Source: Chitinophaga arvensicola (GTDB taxonomy: Bacteria > Bacteroidota > Bacteroidia > Chitinophagales > Chitinophagaceae). Taken from it: a DNA stretch of 64,000 nucleotides. Shown here piece by piece: positions 9,470 through 17,932 of the stretch (the stretch's first letter is position 1; every line of letters begins with the position of its first letter). The notes beneath the pieces were generated by a model. That model was not told the origin of the DNA. It did no database searches and saw only the letters and a list, made by a program, of their open reading frames with translations. Made by a program: the position numbers and the translations under genes. The stretch lies in assembly GCF_900110835.1 (NCBI RefSeq), contig NZ_FOJG01000001.1, positions 3,007,499 to 3,071,498 on the forward strand, in the 5' to 3' direction.

Positions 9470-10057
9470 TCAAAAAAATAATACAGACAGTAAAAGTTCG
9501 CTGAAACCTTTTCTGAGCAACTCATTTTTAAGTTCTTTGATAGCCCGTCCTTTTCGTTGACGCAGGTTTTCCATGCTGATGCCCAGTTTTTCTGCCGCTT
9601 CTGCGGAAGAAAGATCTTCTATATAAAGCAACTCCACTACCTCGCGGTAGGAGGCTGGTAACCGGGCAATTTCCTGGTGAACAAGCCGCATCAGATCGGA
9701 TTCTACGATCAGTGCTTCCATTCTTGAATCTACCAATACGTCCGTTCCGGAAAGGGTGCTTTCGCTGCGTTCCCTTACCCGCAAGTGTTTCAGGTAGTTC
9801 AGACTGGCATTTCTGACAAGCGTGAAAAGATAGCTTTTCAATTTGCCTGTTGTTTCGAAATGAGTGGGCAGCTGCCACAGCTTCACCAGGGAATCCACGG
9901 CGATATCCTCGGCCTGTTGCTGGTCCGGAATGATACTGAGGGAAAAATAAACGAGAGAATTATAATAAGTGTCGTGCAGGTAAGGATATATGGTGGCATC
10001 ACCTTCCGCTATGCGCGTCAGCAATTCTTTCTCCTCGTATGGTAAACTGGATTGCAA
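9470..10057 (-). CDS. ECF RNA polymerase sigma-70 factor (FecI-like)
   Basis: This 195-residue ECF sigma factor has region 2 at about 25-95 (DTYYNSLVYFSLSII, DSLVKLW, LKSYLFTLVRNASLNYLK) and region 4 at about 125-180 (IARLPASYREVVELLYIEDL, SAEAAEKLGISMENLRQRKG). The only possible start near the 5' end is TTG at 10057: an in-frame TAA lies eight codons upstream, and no ATG or GTG lies between it and region 2. The C-terminus ends in a hydrophobic run (ELLLSVLFF). It probably directs transcription of its own operon when released by FecR. A possible -7 box TATGTTTG lies at 10088-10095 on this strand. Confidence 0.92.
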   Translation of the reverse strand: MQSSLPYEEKELLTRIAEGDATIYPYLHDTYYNSLVYFSLSIIPDQQQAEDIAVDSLVKLWQLPTHFETTGKLKSYLFTLVRNASLNYLKHLRVRERSESTLSGTDVLVDSRMEALIVESDLMRLVHQEIARLPASYREVVELLYIEDLSSAEAAEKLGISMENLRQRKGRAIKELKNELLRKGFSELLLSVLFF

Positions 10058-10368
10058 ATTCGATTTAGTATTGACCCCTTACGGGTACAAACATAGAATA
10101 AAAACATTATTGAGAGGAGAAAAATTGGGGGAGATAATAAAAAAAGGATGATTTTAAGCAGGAAATAATGTAACTGGGAGGAGGAGGTACTGATAAATAA
10201 TTTTCTTATTTTAAAGACAGATTTCTCCTCTTAAACCGCAAAGTGGAAAGTATTCCCTTTAATTTTAATATTTATCCCCCGGATTTTTTTTCCAGGACAT
10301 AAGGGTTTATGGTAACTGAAGTGTATCATCAATATATTGTAGTCAATAACCGTAACGCTGGCTGAAAA
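10058..10368. other. Intergenic region between two divergent ECF sigma genes
   Basis: This is 311 bp of AT-rich DNA between the minus-strand sigma gene and the plus-strand sigma gene. The only motif I can support is TATGTTTG on the minus strand at 10088-10095, a -7-like box for the leftward operon without an obvious -33 TTG. No ORF, tRNA or strong hairpin was recognised. Confidence 0.5.
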
Positions 10369-10908
10369 TTGGATGTACAAAAAGTCTTAAAAGAAGGTGA
10401 ATCCCGGAACGCGGGTGTAGTTGTGCAGTACTTTAACGCTTACTTTGAAGTGTTACACGCTTATGCGTATACCATATTAAGGGATAACGACGAGGCTAAA
10501 GACGCAGTACAGGCGGTTTTTCTTAAATTATGGGAGAAAAGAGAGGAGTTGCAGGAAGAGCAATCGGTAAAATCCTACCTGTATACGTCAGTTTATCATC
10601 AATGTTTGAACATAGTCCGGCATGGGAAAATAAAGCAGAAATATATTGAGCAAAGTGATGTCACCGCCCATGAACCAGGTAATGACCTGACCAGCAAAGA
10701 GAGAAGCCTGCAGATATTAAGGGAAATTGATAAGCTGCCGGATCAATGCAAACTCATTTTTTCCAAAAGCCGGTTTGAGGGTATGAAATATGCTGAAATA
10801 GCTGCGGAACTGGGATTGTCTGTTAAAACAATTGAGGCACAGATAGGAAAGGCATTAAGAATTCTACGGAAGAAGCTCTTCAGCATATTCATCTTCATTG
10901 TCTGGTAA
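10369..10908 (+). CDS. ECF RNA polymerase sigma-70 factor
   Basis: This 179-residue ECF sigma factor has region 2 at about 20-90 (YFEVLHAYAYTILRDNDEAK, DAVQAVFLKLWEKRE, SYLYTSVYHQCLN) and region 4 at about 120-170 (IDKLPDQCKLIFSKSRFEGM, YAEIAAELGLSVKTIEAQIG). The start is TTG at 10369; a TGA lies two codons upstream and no ATG exists before region 2. A GTG about 18 codons in is the only alternative. The protein ends in a hydrophobic tail (FSIFIFIVW). It lies 68 nt before a fecR and probably controls the short system that ends at 13281. Confidence 0.9.
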   Translation: MDVQKVLKEGESRNAGVVVQYFNAYFEVLHAYAYTILRDNDEAKDAVQAVFLKLWEKREELQEEQSVKSYLYTSVYHQCLNIVRHGKIKQKYIEQSDVTAHEPGNDLTSKERSLQILREIDKLPDQCKLIFSKSRFEGMKYAEIAAELGLSVKTIEAQIGKALRILRKKLFSIFIFIVW

Positions 10909-10976
10909 CCGGGAAGTCGGTGGTAACTTTATTTTTTTTATCTAAACATAACTATGGTTAGTAATTTTATACAACA

Positions 10977-11984
10977 ATGAGTATCAGAAGCCATATTCCA
11001 GTTGATATTGAGCTGTTGGGCAAATATTTGTCGGGCGAAGCTTCTCCGGAGGAAGCGATAGCTATCGACAACTGGGTTGCTGATGATGCAGAAAACCGGC
11101 GGTTGTTCGGTGAAGTAACAGCCATATGGGAGCGCAGCACTCCCGGAACAGGTCACCAGCTGCCTGATAAAAAGCAGGCATTACTGGAACTGCAAGGTTT
11201 GTTGGAACAAAGTAAGCGGGAGAAGAATGTTCCTGTCAGGAAAATATTCCCCTATAAAAGTATAGTAGCAGCCATCGGATTGCTGTTGCTGGCCTCAGGT
11301 ATGTTGTATTTTTTCTTTTATCAGGAAAAAACACCTTCATCAGCATCAGATGTAGTGAAACAGACCGCAACAGCTATTTCCCGTGATACGCTTCCTGATG
11401 GTACGGTAACAGTACTGAACAGCTATTCACAACTGAAATATTCCCCTGATTTTGGTAAGAAGAACAGGGAACTTGTACTCAATGGGGAGGCCTGGTTTGA
11501 CGTGGTACCTGACCCGCAACGGGCATTCGTGATCCATATAGGGGATATCCATATCAAAGTATTGGGTACTGCTTTCAATGTGATGCGGGATTCTGCTAAA
11601 ATTGTGGCGATCGTGAAAAGCGGGACTATCCTGATGTACCGGGGAGGAGACAACATTACTGTTAAGGCTGGCCAGAAAGGGGAATACCTCTTCAATAGCC
11701 GGCATTTTTTTGTATCTGATACAGCAGATATGAACAACATGAGTTATGCCACCCGTATTTTCAGTTTTGAGAATACCTCACTCGGCGAAATGGTAGCTGT
11801 ACTGGAAAAGGCATACAGCACAAAAATTATCATTGAGAATAAAAAGTTGGAAAACTGTACAATGAGTAGCTCATTTGATAACAGACCGCTGCAATATATT
11901 TTAGATGTTATCTCAATTACTTTAAATGTGCAATGGAGAAAGGAACACGATACCATATACATCAATGGTATGGCGTGTGATTAA
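10977..11984 (+). CDS. FecR family anti-sigma factor
   Basis: This 335-residue FecR-type protein has a short cytoplasmic N-terminus (IPVDIELLGKYLSGEASPEE), a membrane segment at about 93-115 (YKSIVAAIGLLLLASGMLYF), a FecR domain (RDTLPDGTVTVLNSYSQLKY, then LNGEAWFDVV and IKVLGTAFNV) and a C-terminal DUF4974 domain (LGEMVAVLEKAYSTKIIIEN). Its last 20 nt overlap the 5' end of the STN-domain gene that follows, implying coupled translation. It should hold the sigma factor encoded just upstream. The expected outer-membrane signal donor is the downstream STN protein, not a SusC. Confidence 0.9.
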   Translation: MSIRSHIPVDIELLGKYLSGEASPEEAIAIDNWVADDAENRRLFGEVTAIWERSTPGTGHQLPDKKQALLELQGLLEQSKREKNVPVRKIFPYKSIVAAIGLLLLASGMLYFFFYQEKTPSSASDVVKQTATAISRDTLPDGTVTVLNSYSQLKYSPDFGKKNRELVLNGEAWFDVVPDPQRAFVIHIGDIHIKVLGTAFNVMRDSAKIVAIVKSGTILMYRGGDNITVKAGQKGEYLFNSRHFFVSDTADMNNMSYATRIFSFENTSLGEMVAVLEKAYSTKIIIENKKLENCTMSSSFDNRPLQYILDVISITLNVQWRKEHDTIYINGMACD

Positions 11985-13281
11985 CAAGTGGACAATAACC
12001 GGTTTGATGATAATGCTCCTGGCATCGCATCTGCCATCAAATGCACAGAACGGAGAAGTGAACCTGAAAAGGAAGATCAGCATACCTGCTGGTAATATTC
12101 GTTTTGATTCCCTGCTTCACCTGATTCGCAGGCAAACGGGTATAAAATTTTCCGTGAACACACGTAAATATCCGCCGTCCCGTATGATTCCTATCGGCAA
12201 AAGGACGTTGCCATTGGAAGATTTACTGGAAGTTATTCATAGCAGATCCGGCATCTACTATACGGTGCTGGGCGCACATATCATTTTCGTGGATACACCT
12301 CCGCAACAGGCGAATGCTGTGCATCGTTCGCAGGCCCCCGTAACAGTTGGGAAAGCTCCCGTCAGCATAATGTCTGCAAAAAAAGGAAAGGCCCCGGTAA
12401 TAAAGCCCCCGGAATCAAAACAACCTGTAGTAAAGCCCCCGCAAGTAAAACGACCGGTTAAATCACCGTCGTTGTTAACCATGGAAGCGTTGCCGCCTGC
12501 ATCACCGCAGATGGCTGTTGTTGTTACGGGGCTGGAACACGTATCTTTTATCTCGTATAAAAAAAATCTTACTGCGGGTGATAGCATTCCTTTAGTCACG
12601 CTTTCTTCTGATAGTATCCGTGTAGATAAAGCCCCGCAAACAGGTACCTCTTTAATCCGCTCTGCCTGGGAAGGAATTACTTCCATCCGTTTACCAGCTT
12701 TGGGCTACAATGAACAGAAAAGAACTGGTCGTCGCGCTGTATTCAATCCGGAAATAAAACCTGGTATCACGGCAGATGAAACATTTTATATGAACCCCAT
12801 TATTCAGGCAGGATGGCCATTTCTCTATGGTATTGTTTCCTGGAGCAGCAATTTTAAAGTTGCAGGTTTGCGCTATGGAGGAGGAGTGTCGGCCAGAATA
12901 GCAGATAACTGGCGGCTACACCTCGCGGTGACAACCGGTAAACTGGAAAAATCATATGATACTTCGGGTTTTATCATCCAGGGTAAAAGCACCCTTAACA
13001 GGGTGGCATTGAGAGCGGAGAAGCCATTGAATGAAAAATGGTGTTTGCAGTTTGGTGTTGCCTACGCTATGCTTCGTACTGCCTATTATCAGAATGGTAC
13101 GCTCACCCCTCCGTTTATCAGCGAAAATGAAGTGAAAAGAGAAGTGAATCCAATAAACCCTATTTATACCATTGGGGGCCGTTATACGCAGGATGGCGCC
13201 GTGCATCACCAGACCTGGATCGGATTTCAGATAGGTATATTTTACCGGATCAATTTTTCCAGGCACAATAAGGGATTTTAA
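11965..13281 (+). CDS. STN domain - proline-rich linker - small beta-barrel-like protein
   Basis: The protein has 438 residues from the ATG at 11965, which overlaps the upstream fecR by 20 nt; a longer frame open from 11926 lacks support. It starts with a signal peptide (WTITGLMIMLLASHLPSNAQ). An STN-like domain follows at about 35-100 (ISIPAGNIRFDSLLHLIRRQ, then LEDLLEVIHSRSGIYY), then a Lys/Pro/Val-rich linker at about 110-185 with repeated KAPV and VKPP motifs. The C-terminal half has alternating strands typical of small outer-membrane barrels (FKVAGLRYGGGVSARI, NRVALRAEKPLNEKWCLQFG, IGFQIGIFYRINF). There is no plug and no full-size TonB barrel. It probably serves as the signal giver for the FecR/sigma pair. 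The barrel assignment rests on sequence texture only. Confidence 0.7.
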   Translation: MVWRVINKWTITGLMIMLLASHLPSNAQNGEVNLKRKISIPAGNIRFDSLLHLIRRQTGIKFSVNTRKYPPSRMIPIGKRTLPLEDLLEVIHSRSGIYYTVLGAHIIFVDTPPQQANAVHRSQAPVTVGKAPVSIMSAKKGKAPVIKPPESKQPVVKPPQVKRPVKSPSLLTMEALPPASPQMAVVVTGLEHVSFISYKKNLTAGDSIPLVTLSSDSIRVDKAPQTGTSLIRSAWEGITSIRLPALGYNEQKRTGRRAVFNPEIKPGITADETFYMNPIIQAGWPFLYGIVSWSSNFKVAGLRYGGGVSARIADNWRLHLAVTTGKLEKSYDTSGFIIQGKSTLNRVALRAEKPLNEKWCLQFGVAYAMLRTAYYQNGTLTPPFISENEVKREVNPINPIYTIGGRYTQDGAVHHQTWIGFQIGIFYRINFSRHNKGF

Positions 13282-13339
13282 ATTATTAAGTGTAGTAGTC
13301 ATGCATTACTGTATTACTCACCTCACAACACTTAATAAT
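13282..13339 (+). promoter_or_regulatory. Inverted repeat overlapping the methyltransferase start codon
   Basis: The arms ATTATTAAGTGT (13282-13293) and ACACTTAATAAT (13328-13339) are perfect 12-bp inverted repeats separated by 34 nt. The right arm contains the first two bases of the ATG at 13338. In RNA the hairpin would hide the start codon; as DNA it could be an operator. It also begins one base after the upstream stop codon. Confidence 0.45.
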
Positions 13340-14117
13340 GTTTGCACTACTAAAAACGGCAGAAAGAACCAACAATACTTCATTTAGTAATAACTATGTT
13401 TTCCAGCGTCATGTATTTGCATACAGATATTCACATCACTTAAAACTCGTAGGGGAGCAGGTACTGGAAGTAGGTTGCGGCGAAGGCTATGGCATAGCGC
13501 TGCTTTCACCTTATACGGAACAATATATTGCAGTGGATAAAAAGAGACCTGAGATTCACAACTTTAGTGATAAGGCAGCTTTCATGCAGTGCCGGCTGCC
13601 GGATTTATCAGGATTCGGTGATGAGTTGTTCGATACGGTGATTTGCTTTCAGGTAATCGAACATATCAGAGAAGATCACCAGCTGCTTACTGAAATTAAA
13701 AGAGTGCTGAAACCGGGAGGGAAATTATTGCTGACAACTCCCAACAGGTTAATGTCATTAACGAGAAATCCGTTTCATATAAGGGAATATAAACCCCTGG
13801 AGATGTGTACCCTCATGGCAGCACATTTTAATGACTTTACAGTGCAGGGAATTTATGGTAATGATCTTATAATGGATTATTACAGGGAGAATAAAAAGAG
13901 CATAGCTGCTTTTATGAAATACGATTTTCTTAACCTTCAATATAACCTGCCTGGTTACCTGCTGAGAATTCCCTATACTTTATTGAACAACCTGAACAGA
14001 CTGTTGCTATTGAGGAAAATGGAAGACCTGACAACTGGGTTCAGCTTCCGGGATTTTTATCTACAATCCCTGCAGGATGATTGCCTGGATTATTTTGTGA
14101 TGGCTGTTAAGCAATAA
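13338..14117 (+). CDS. Class I SAM-dependent methyltransferase
   Basis: This 259-residue methyltransferase has motif I VLEVGCGEGYG at about 42-52, an acidic residue ending strand 2 (YIAVDKKRPE), motif FDTVICFQVIEHIREDHQLL with the usual EH, and the post-motif VLKPGGKLLLTTPN. This is the Methyltransf_11/UbiE-like fold, which uses SAM. The substrate cannot be told; many relatives act on lipids, glycans or small molecules. It starts 56 nt after the STN protein gene on the same strand and converges with the next gene, only 9 nt away. An inverted repeat covers its start codon. Confidence 0.85.
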   Translation: MFALLKTAERTNNTSFSNNYVFQRHVFAYRYSHHLKLVGEQVLEVGCGEGYGIALLSPYTEQYIAVDKKRPEIHNFSDKAAFMQCRLPDLSGFGDELFDTVICFQVIEHIREDHQLLTEIKRVLKPGGKLLLTTPNRLMSLTRNPFHIREYKPLEMCTLMAAHFNDFTVQGIYGNDLIMDYYRENKKSIAAFMKYDFLNLQYNLPGYLLRIPYTLLNNLNRLLLLRKMEDLTTGFSFRDFYLQSLQDDCLDYFVMAVKQ

Positions 14118-14126
14118 AACTGTGTT

Positions 14127-15053
14127 TTAAAGAAATGTCACCTTCGACAGCTCAGCACCCATTCCTTTGAGTTCGGCGTAGGTCAGTTTATCCATGATGG
14201 CGCCGTCAAAGCAGATGGTTTTAATGGCACGGTAGTATTTGTTGGTTAACGCATATGTTGGGCGGAAAGAAACATTCTTAAGGGTGGCGCCATTGAACGT
14301 AGCTTCGTTCAGCGCTGCCTTGTCAAATTTTACACCAATAAAGGTTTGCCCGTCAAGGCATACATTACGCAGATCGGAATACTTAAAATCTACACCTTTG
14401 AAGATACATTTTTCGAAAACAGTTTTCCTGAGATCAGTTTTGTTCAACTTTACATCAACCAGTTCAGCTGCTATAAATTTTGCACCGGCCAGTCCTGATG
14501 CAGTGAACACCGTGCGAACGAACACCGTTTTGTTAAAGCTGACATCTGTAAGGTCATTGGCCGACAGGGTGCAATCTGTCAGATTCGCTTTATCGAAATG
14601 GGCCTCACGGATATCACTACCCGTAAATGAACTGCCGGTTAAATCTGCCCCGGCAAAGTCTGAGCCGCGTAGTGCGCTTCCATTAAACTTCCTGTTATGC
14701 GCCGTAACCCCCGCAAAGTCACTTTTTGTCAAATTGCCACCGCTGAAGTTCGTCAGTAATTCCCGTTCGGGACGGGTGAAAACTTCCGCTGCCGTTTGCT
14801 CGTCGTTGTCGCCGGCTATGTTTGAAGGTAATTCCTTATCTGTCGACAGGAAATTTTCTGAAAAATAATTAAGGTCAACACCAAAAATCTCCGCGAGTCG
14901 GTTTATAGTAACAATGTCAGGGATCGATTCTCCACGTTCCCATTTTCCAACCGCCTGTGGGCTGATAAATAAAAGCCCGGCGAGTTGCGCCTGGGACATA
15001 TTTTTGTCCTTGCGCGCTTTGGCTATTTTATGGCCGATCATTTTAGTATCCAT
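14127..15053 (-). CDS. HTH (XRE) - pentapeptide-repeat protein
   Basis: The N-terminus (about 5-62) is a Cro/C1-type helix-turn-helix (KNMSQAQLAGLLFISPQAVG, then KWERGESIPDIVTINRLAEI). A linker leads to pentapeptide repeats over about 90-290, with the A/N-D/L-x-x pattern visible as SDFAGVTAHNRKFNGSALRG, ADLTGSSFTGSDIREAHFDK and NLTDCTLSANDLTDVSF. Pentapeptide repeats form a right-handed beta helix that in some proteins mimics DNA or mediates protein binding. Such HTH fusions exist in other bacteria but their targets are mostly unknown. The protein may be a regulator with a binding or sensing solenoid. No operon partner. Confidence 0.85.
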   Translation of the reverse strand: MDTKMIGHKIAKARKDKNMSQAQLAGLLFISPQAVGKWERGESIPDIVTINRLAEIFGVDLNYFSENFLSTDKELPSNIAGDNDEQTAAEVFTRPERELLTNFSGGNLTKSDFAGVTAHNRKFNGSALRGSDFAGADLTGSSFTGSDIREAHFDKANLTDCTLSANDLTDVSFNKTVFVRTVFTASGLAGAKFIAAELVDVKLNKTDLRKTVFEKCIFKGVDFKYSDLRNVCLDGQTFIGVKFDKAALNEATFNGATLKNVSFRPTYALTNKYYRAIKTICFDGAIMDKLTYAELKGMGAELSKVTFL

Positions 15054-15239
15054 AACTGCTGTTTTTTGATGTAGTAAAGTTACTCCTAATCACTCCGGAA
15101 ATCGGCAAAAAGGACGCTCTTTAAAGTGGTGATGCTGCTACTTCAGGTGGTATCTGACAACCGCCAGTTGTTTTCCGTATATTTTTTAGGTAAATGCAGA
15201 CAGAACCTGCTAACTTTCGGGCATTGAATATCCTTGTAT

Positions 15240-16100
15240 ATGAAATGGATTACCCGTGAACGGCCAAAAATTGATAGAATTGCCTGTCCATGGCTGATAA
15301 AACGCTTTATTGATCCGGCAGCAGAAATTATCTATGTGCCGTTCCCCGATGTCATTACGCAGGCGGAACGCTTATCCGCCATTCCTTTTGATATCCCGGG
15401 TGTGGAGTATACACACTATCAGGGCCAATGTACATTTGACTATTTCCTCAAAAAGCATCAATTAGAAGATGCAGCCCTTGATCGTATCGCCGCAATCGTA
15501 AGAGGCGCAGATACAGATCGCCACGATTTTGCACCACAATCAGCCGGTCTGGAAGCCATATTTTCCGGGTTGGCGCATAATATCAGAGATGACCAGGAAT
15601 TACTGAATTTTGGTGTCGTTATCTACGACGGACTGTATAGCTGGGCAAAAGATTTATACCATCTGAAACATACCCAGGCCGGTCCGGCAGAGCAAATGTT
15701 GTTGGAGCTGTTCAATAAGTACATCAATAAAAAAGGAACCCAGACCACTCCTGGTTGGGTAAAGGAATTGAAAGCACTCATCCAGGACCAGATTGATACC
15801 AACCTTAGTTTAACATTAAAAGATCTCTCAAAGGACCTGGATATTAACCCATCGTATATATCAAGAGAGTTTTCCAGGTACTTTGATAACCTTTCCTATG
15901 GCGACTACATCAGGAAACTAAGAATTGAACGCTCCATTGAGCTGCTGAAATCCTCCGGTTATTCCCTGACGGAAATAGCCTATCTCACCGGGTTTTCCGA
16001 TCAAAGCCATTTTACCCGGATCTTTAAGCAACAAACAGGAAAAACACCCTCCGCGTACAAAAAAGAATGCTCCAAAAGTAAAAACGATTCCAAAAGTTAA
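15240..16100 (+). CDS. ChrB-domain / AraC-type HTH fusion regulator, chromate cluster
   Basis: The protein has 286 residues from the ATG at 15240; a TTG two codons earlier is less likely. The N-terminal part (about 1-135) resembles the chromate-resistance ChrB C-terminal domain (RPKIDRIACPWLIKRFIDPA, then YTHYQGQCTFDYF and GADTDRHDFAPQSAGLEAIF). The C-terminal part (about 180-282) is an AraC/XylS DNA-binding domain with two helix-turn-helices (LTLKDLSKDLDINPSYISRE, then SLTEIAYLTGFSDQSHFTRI). Classical ChrB regulators carry a different N-terminal winged helix, so this is a domain swap. It precedes a small secreted protein and chrA on the same strand, so it probably controls chromate efflux. 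Confidence 0.85.
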   Translation: MKWITRERPKIDRIACPWLIKRFIDPAAEIIYVPFPDVITQAERLSAIPFDIPGVEYTHYQGQCTFDYFLKKHQLEDAALDRIAAIVRGADTDRHDFAPQSAGLEAIFSGLAHNIRDDQELLNFGVVIYDGLYSWAKDLYHLKHTQAGPAEQMLLELFNKYINKKGTQTTPGWVKELKALIQDQIDTNLSLTLKDLSKDLDINPSYISREFSRYFDNLSYGDYIRKLRIERSIELLKSSGYSLTEIAYLTGFSDQSHFTRIFKQQTGKTPSAYKKECSKSKNDSKS

Positions 16101-16176
16101 TTCTGTTCTATTTCCGGAAATACGAAGATGATAGTATTGTATAATGGTATATCAGCCATTACATGCCGTCTTCTGT

Positions 16177-16686
16177 ATGAAAAAAATTATCACCATCTTC
16201 TTTGCTGTGATCAGTTTTGGGATGAAAACAATATCTGCTCAAACAGCTACTGTAACGTATCCCCGTATTACCGGCTATGCTGGTATCCTGCATCCGGTGG
16301 TCACCTTTGGAAATGATGGTGCGCACACCAATTTTGATGGCGCCTATGTTGGAGGGTTACCAACAGGCATCAATATATGGAAAAGTCAGAAAATAGGTTT
16401 CTCAATGGAAATCGTTCCTTTCATCCGCGTGGCAGATGGAACCAGCAAAATGAATCACCTGTTGTTCCATCCGGGAGTACTGGTGTCGTTAGGACACGGT
16501 TTCACACTGGCCAACAGACTGGCATTTGAAACATCAGGGAGATATGGTATTACACCGGTACTCAATAAGGTCATTAAAAAAGGAAAGGATTGCAGCTACT
16601 TTGTAGCGGTTCCTGTACCAGCCAGGTTTGGAAACGATCAGCCTTCCACTGTCGGGATAGGTTTTCAATTTGGTATCAGCTTTTAA
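16177..16686 (+). CDS. Small secreted, probably outer-membrane, protein of the chromate cluster
   Basis: The protein has 169 residues from the ATG at 16177, which begins a clean signal peptide (MKKIITIFFAVISFGMKTIS, AQ). The frame is open from 16144 but the upstream part looks spurious. The mature part is beta-rich with Gly and aromatic residues (ITGYAGILHPVVTFGN, FSMEIVPFIRVADGTS) and ends GIGFQFGISF, a terminal Phe typical of outer-membrane barrels. I do not recognise a named family. It ends 10 nt before chrA and follows the ChrB-AraC gene, so it may help chromate sensing or passage across the outer membrane; that is inference. Confidence 0.65.
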   Translation: MKKIITIFFAVISFGMKTISAQTATVTYPRITGYAGILHPVVTFGNDGAHTNFDGAYVGGLPTGINIWKSQKIGFSMEIVPFIRVADGTSKMNHLLFHPGVLVSLGHGFTLANRLAFETSGRYGITPVLNKVIKKGKDCSYFVAVPVPARFGNDQPSTVGIGFQFGISF

Positions 16687-16696
16687 TACTTCCTGT

Positions 16697-17860
16697 ATGA
16701 ATAGCACTGGCGCAAACTATAGTCTTCGTGAACTGATCCTGTATTTTTTAAAACTGGGTTCATTGGGATTTGGCGGCCCGGTGGCGCTGGCCGGTTATAT
16801 GCACCGCGACCTGGTTGAAAAAAGGGGCTGGATCAGTGAAGCCGATTATAAGGAAGGACTGGCATTAGCCCAGCTTGCTCCCGGTCCGCTGGCCGCACAA
16901 TTGGGTATATATATCGGATATGTACATTACCGTATCCTGGGAGCAACATTGGCGGGTATCGCGTTTGTATTACCCTCTTTTATGATTGTTGTTACGTTGG
17001 GATTCATTTATACCAAGTGGCAGGGCATTCCCTTTATGCAGGCTGTATTTTATGGTGTGGGTGCTGCTGTTATCGGGATAATCGCCATGAGTGCGTATAA
17101 GTTAACCCGTAAATCAATTGGTACAGATAAGTGGCTGGCCGGCATTTATCTCACTACAGCTGCATACACGGTCTGGAAAGAGGATGAAAATATATTATTG
17201 TTTCTGGGAGCAGGAATACTTTACTGGTGGTTAAAATCACCCCGAAAGAAAATGAGCCTGAAACAGCCATCTGCCGATCTCCTCAAATCATTTTCCTTTC
17301 CGATACTGGTTAACCTGTCCGGTATTACAGGCGGAAGTACGTTGTGGCAGCTACTGCTGTACTTTACGAAAGCAGGCGCGCTCGTGTTTGGCAGCGGCCT
17401 GGCCATCGTTCCATTTTTATACGGAGGAGTGGTAAAGGAACATGCCTGGTTAAATGAGCAGCAGTTTATGGATGCAGTGGCAGTAGCGATGATCACACCC
17501 GGACCGGTGGTAATCACAGTGGCATTTATCGGATTTTTGATAGCAGGTTTTGCCGGCGCATGTCTGGCAGCATTGGGCACCTTCTTTCCCTCATATATCT
17601 TTACCGTTTTACCAGCACCCTACTTCAGGAAGTACGGGAAACATCCCGGCATCAAGGTTTTTGTGGATGGCGTTACAGCTGCTGCTGTCGGAGCTATATC
17701 CGGCGCCGTGGTCGTATTGGGCAAAAGATCCCTGGTAGATGTTTACACGATTGTGCTGGCAGTCATTACAGTGATCGTGCTGCTGCGATTTAAGAAACTG
17801 CCGGAATCACTTATCATATTGGCGGCGGCAGGTATCGGGCTTTTAGTGAAGTGTTTATAG
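16697..17860 (+). CDS. chrA: Chromate efflux transporter ChrA (CHR family, two-domain form)
   Basis: The protein has 387 residues from the ATG at 16697; the frame extends to 16670 but that would overlap the preceding stop. It is a long CHR protein made of two homologous halves. The first carries FLKLGSLGFGGPVALAGYMH and LAQLAPGPLAAQLGIYIGY. The second carries FTKAGALVFGSGLAIVPFLY and VAVAMITPGPVVITVAFIGF. About ten membrane segments are visible. CHR proteins export chromate, or act on sulfate-like anions in some cases, across the inner membrane. The ChrB-domain regulator two genes upstream supports the chromate assignment. Confidence 0.92.
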   Translation: MNSTGANYSLRELILYFLKLGSLGFGGPVALAGYMHRDLVEKRGWISEADYKEGLALAQLAPGPLAAQLGIYIGYVHYRILGATLAGIAFVLPSFMIVVTLGFIYTKWQGIPFMQAVFYGVGAAVIGIIAMSAYKLTRKSIGTDKWLAGIYLTTAAYTVWKEDENILLFLGAGILYWWLKSPRKKMSLKQPSADLLKSFSFPILVNLSGITGGSTLWQLLLYFTKAGALVFGSGLAIVPFLYGGVVKEHAWLNEQQFMDAVAVAMITPGPVVITVAFIGFLIAGFAGACLAALGTFFPSYIFTVLPAPYFRKYGKHPGIKVFVDGVTAAAVGAISGAVVVLGKRSLVDVYTIVLAVITVIVLLRFKKLPESLIILAAAGIGLLVKCL

Positions 17861-17887
17861 AGAAATTAGTATGTTTGAGGCAGAGCT

Positions 17888-17917
17888 ATACCTCCCGTTA
17901 CGCTAAACGGGAGGTAT
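17888..17917 (+). terminator. Hairpin between chrA and the next sigma gene
   Basis: A perfect 12-bp stem (ATACCTCCCGTT / AACGGGAGGTAT) surrounds a 6-nt loop, 27 nt after the chrA stop. It lacks a long T run, so it is only a probable terminator. It separates chrA from the sigma gene at 17933. Confidence 0.5.
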
Positions 17918-17932
17918 TAAACGATTTTATCA

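Noticed and set aside
11926..11964. Longer start for the STN protein gene
   Set aside because: The extra 13 residues lie in the fecR coding region and precede the signal peptide; the ATG at 11965 fits better.
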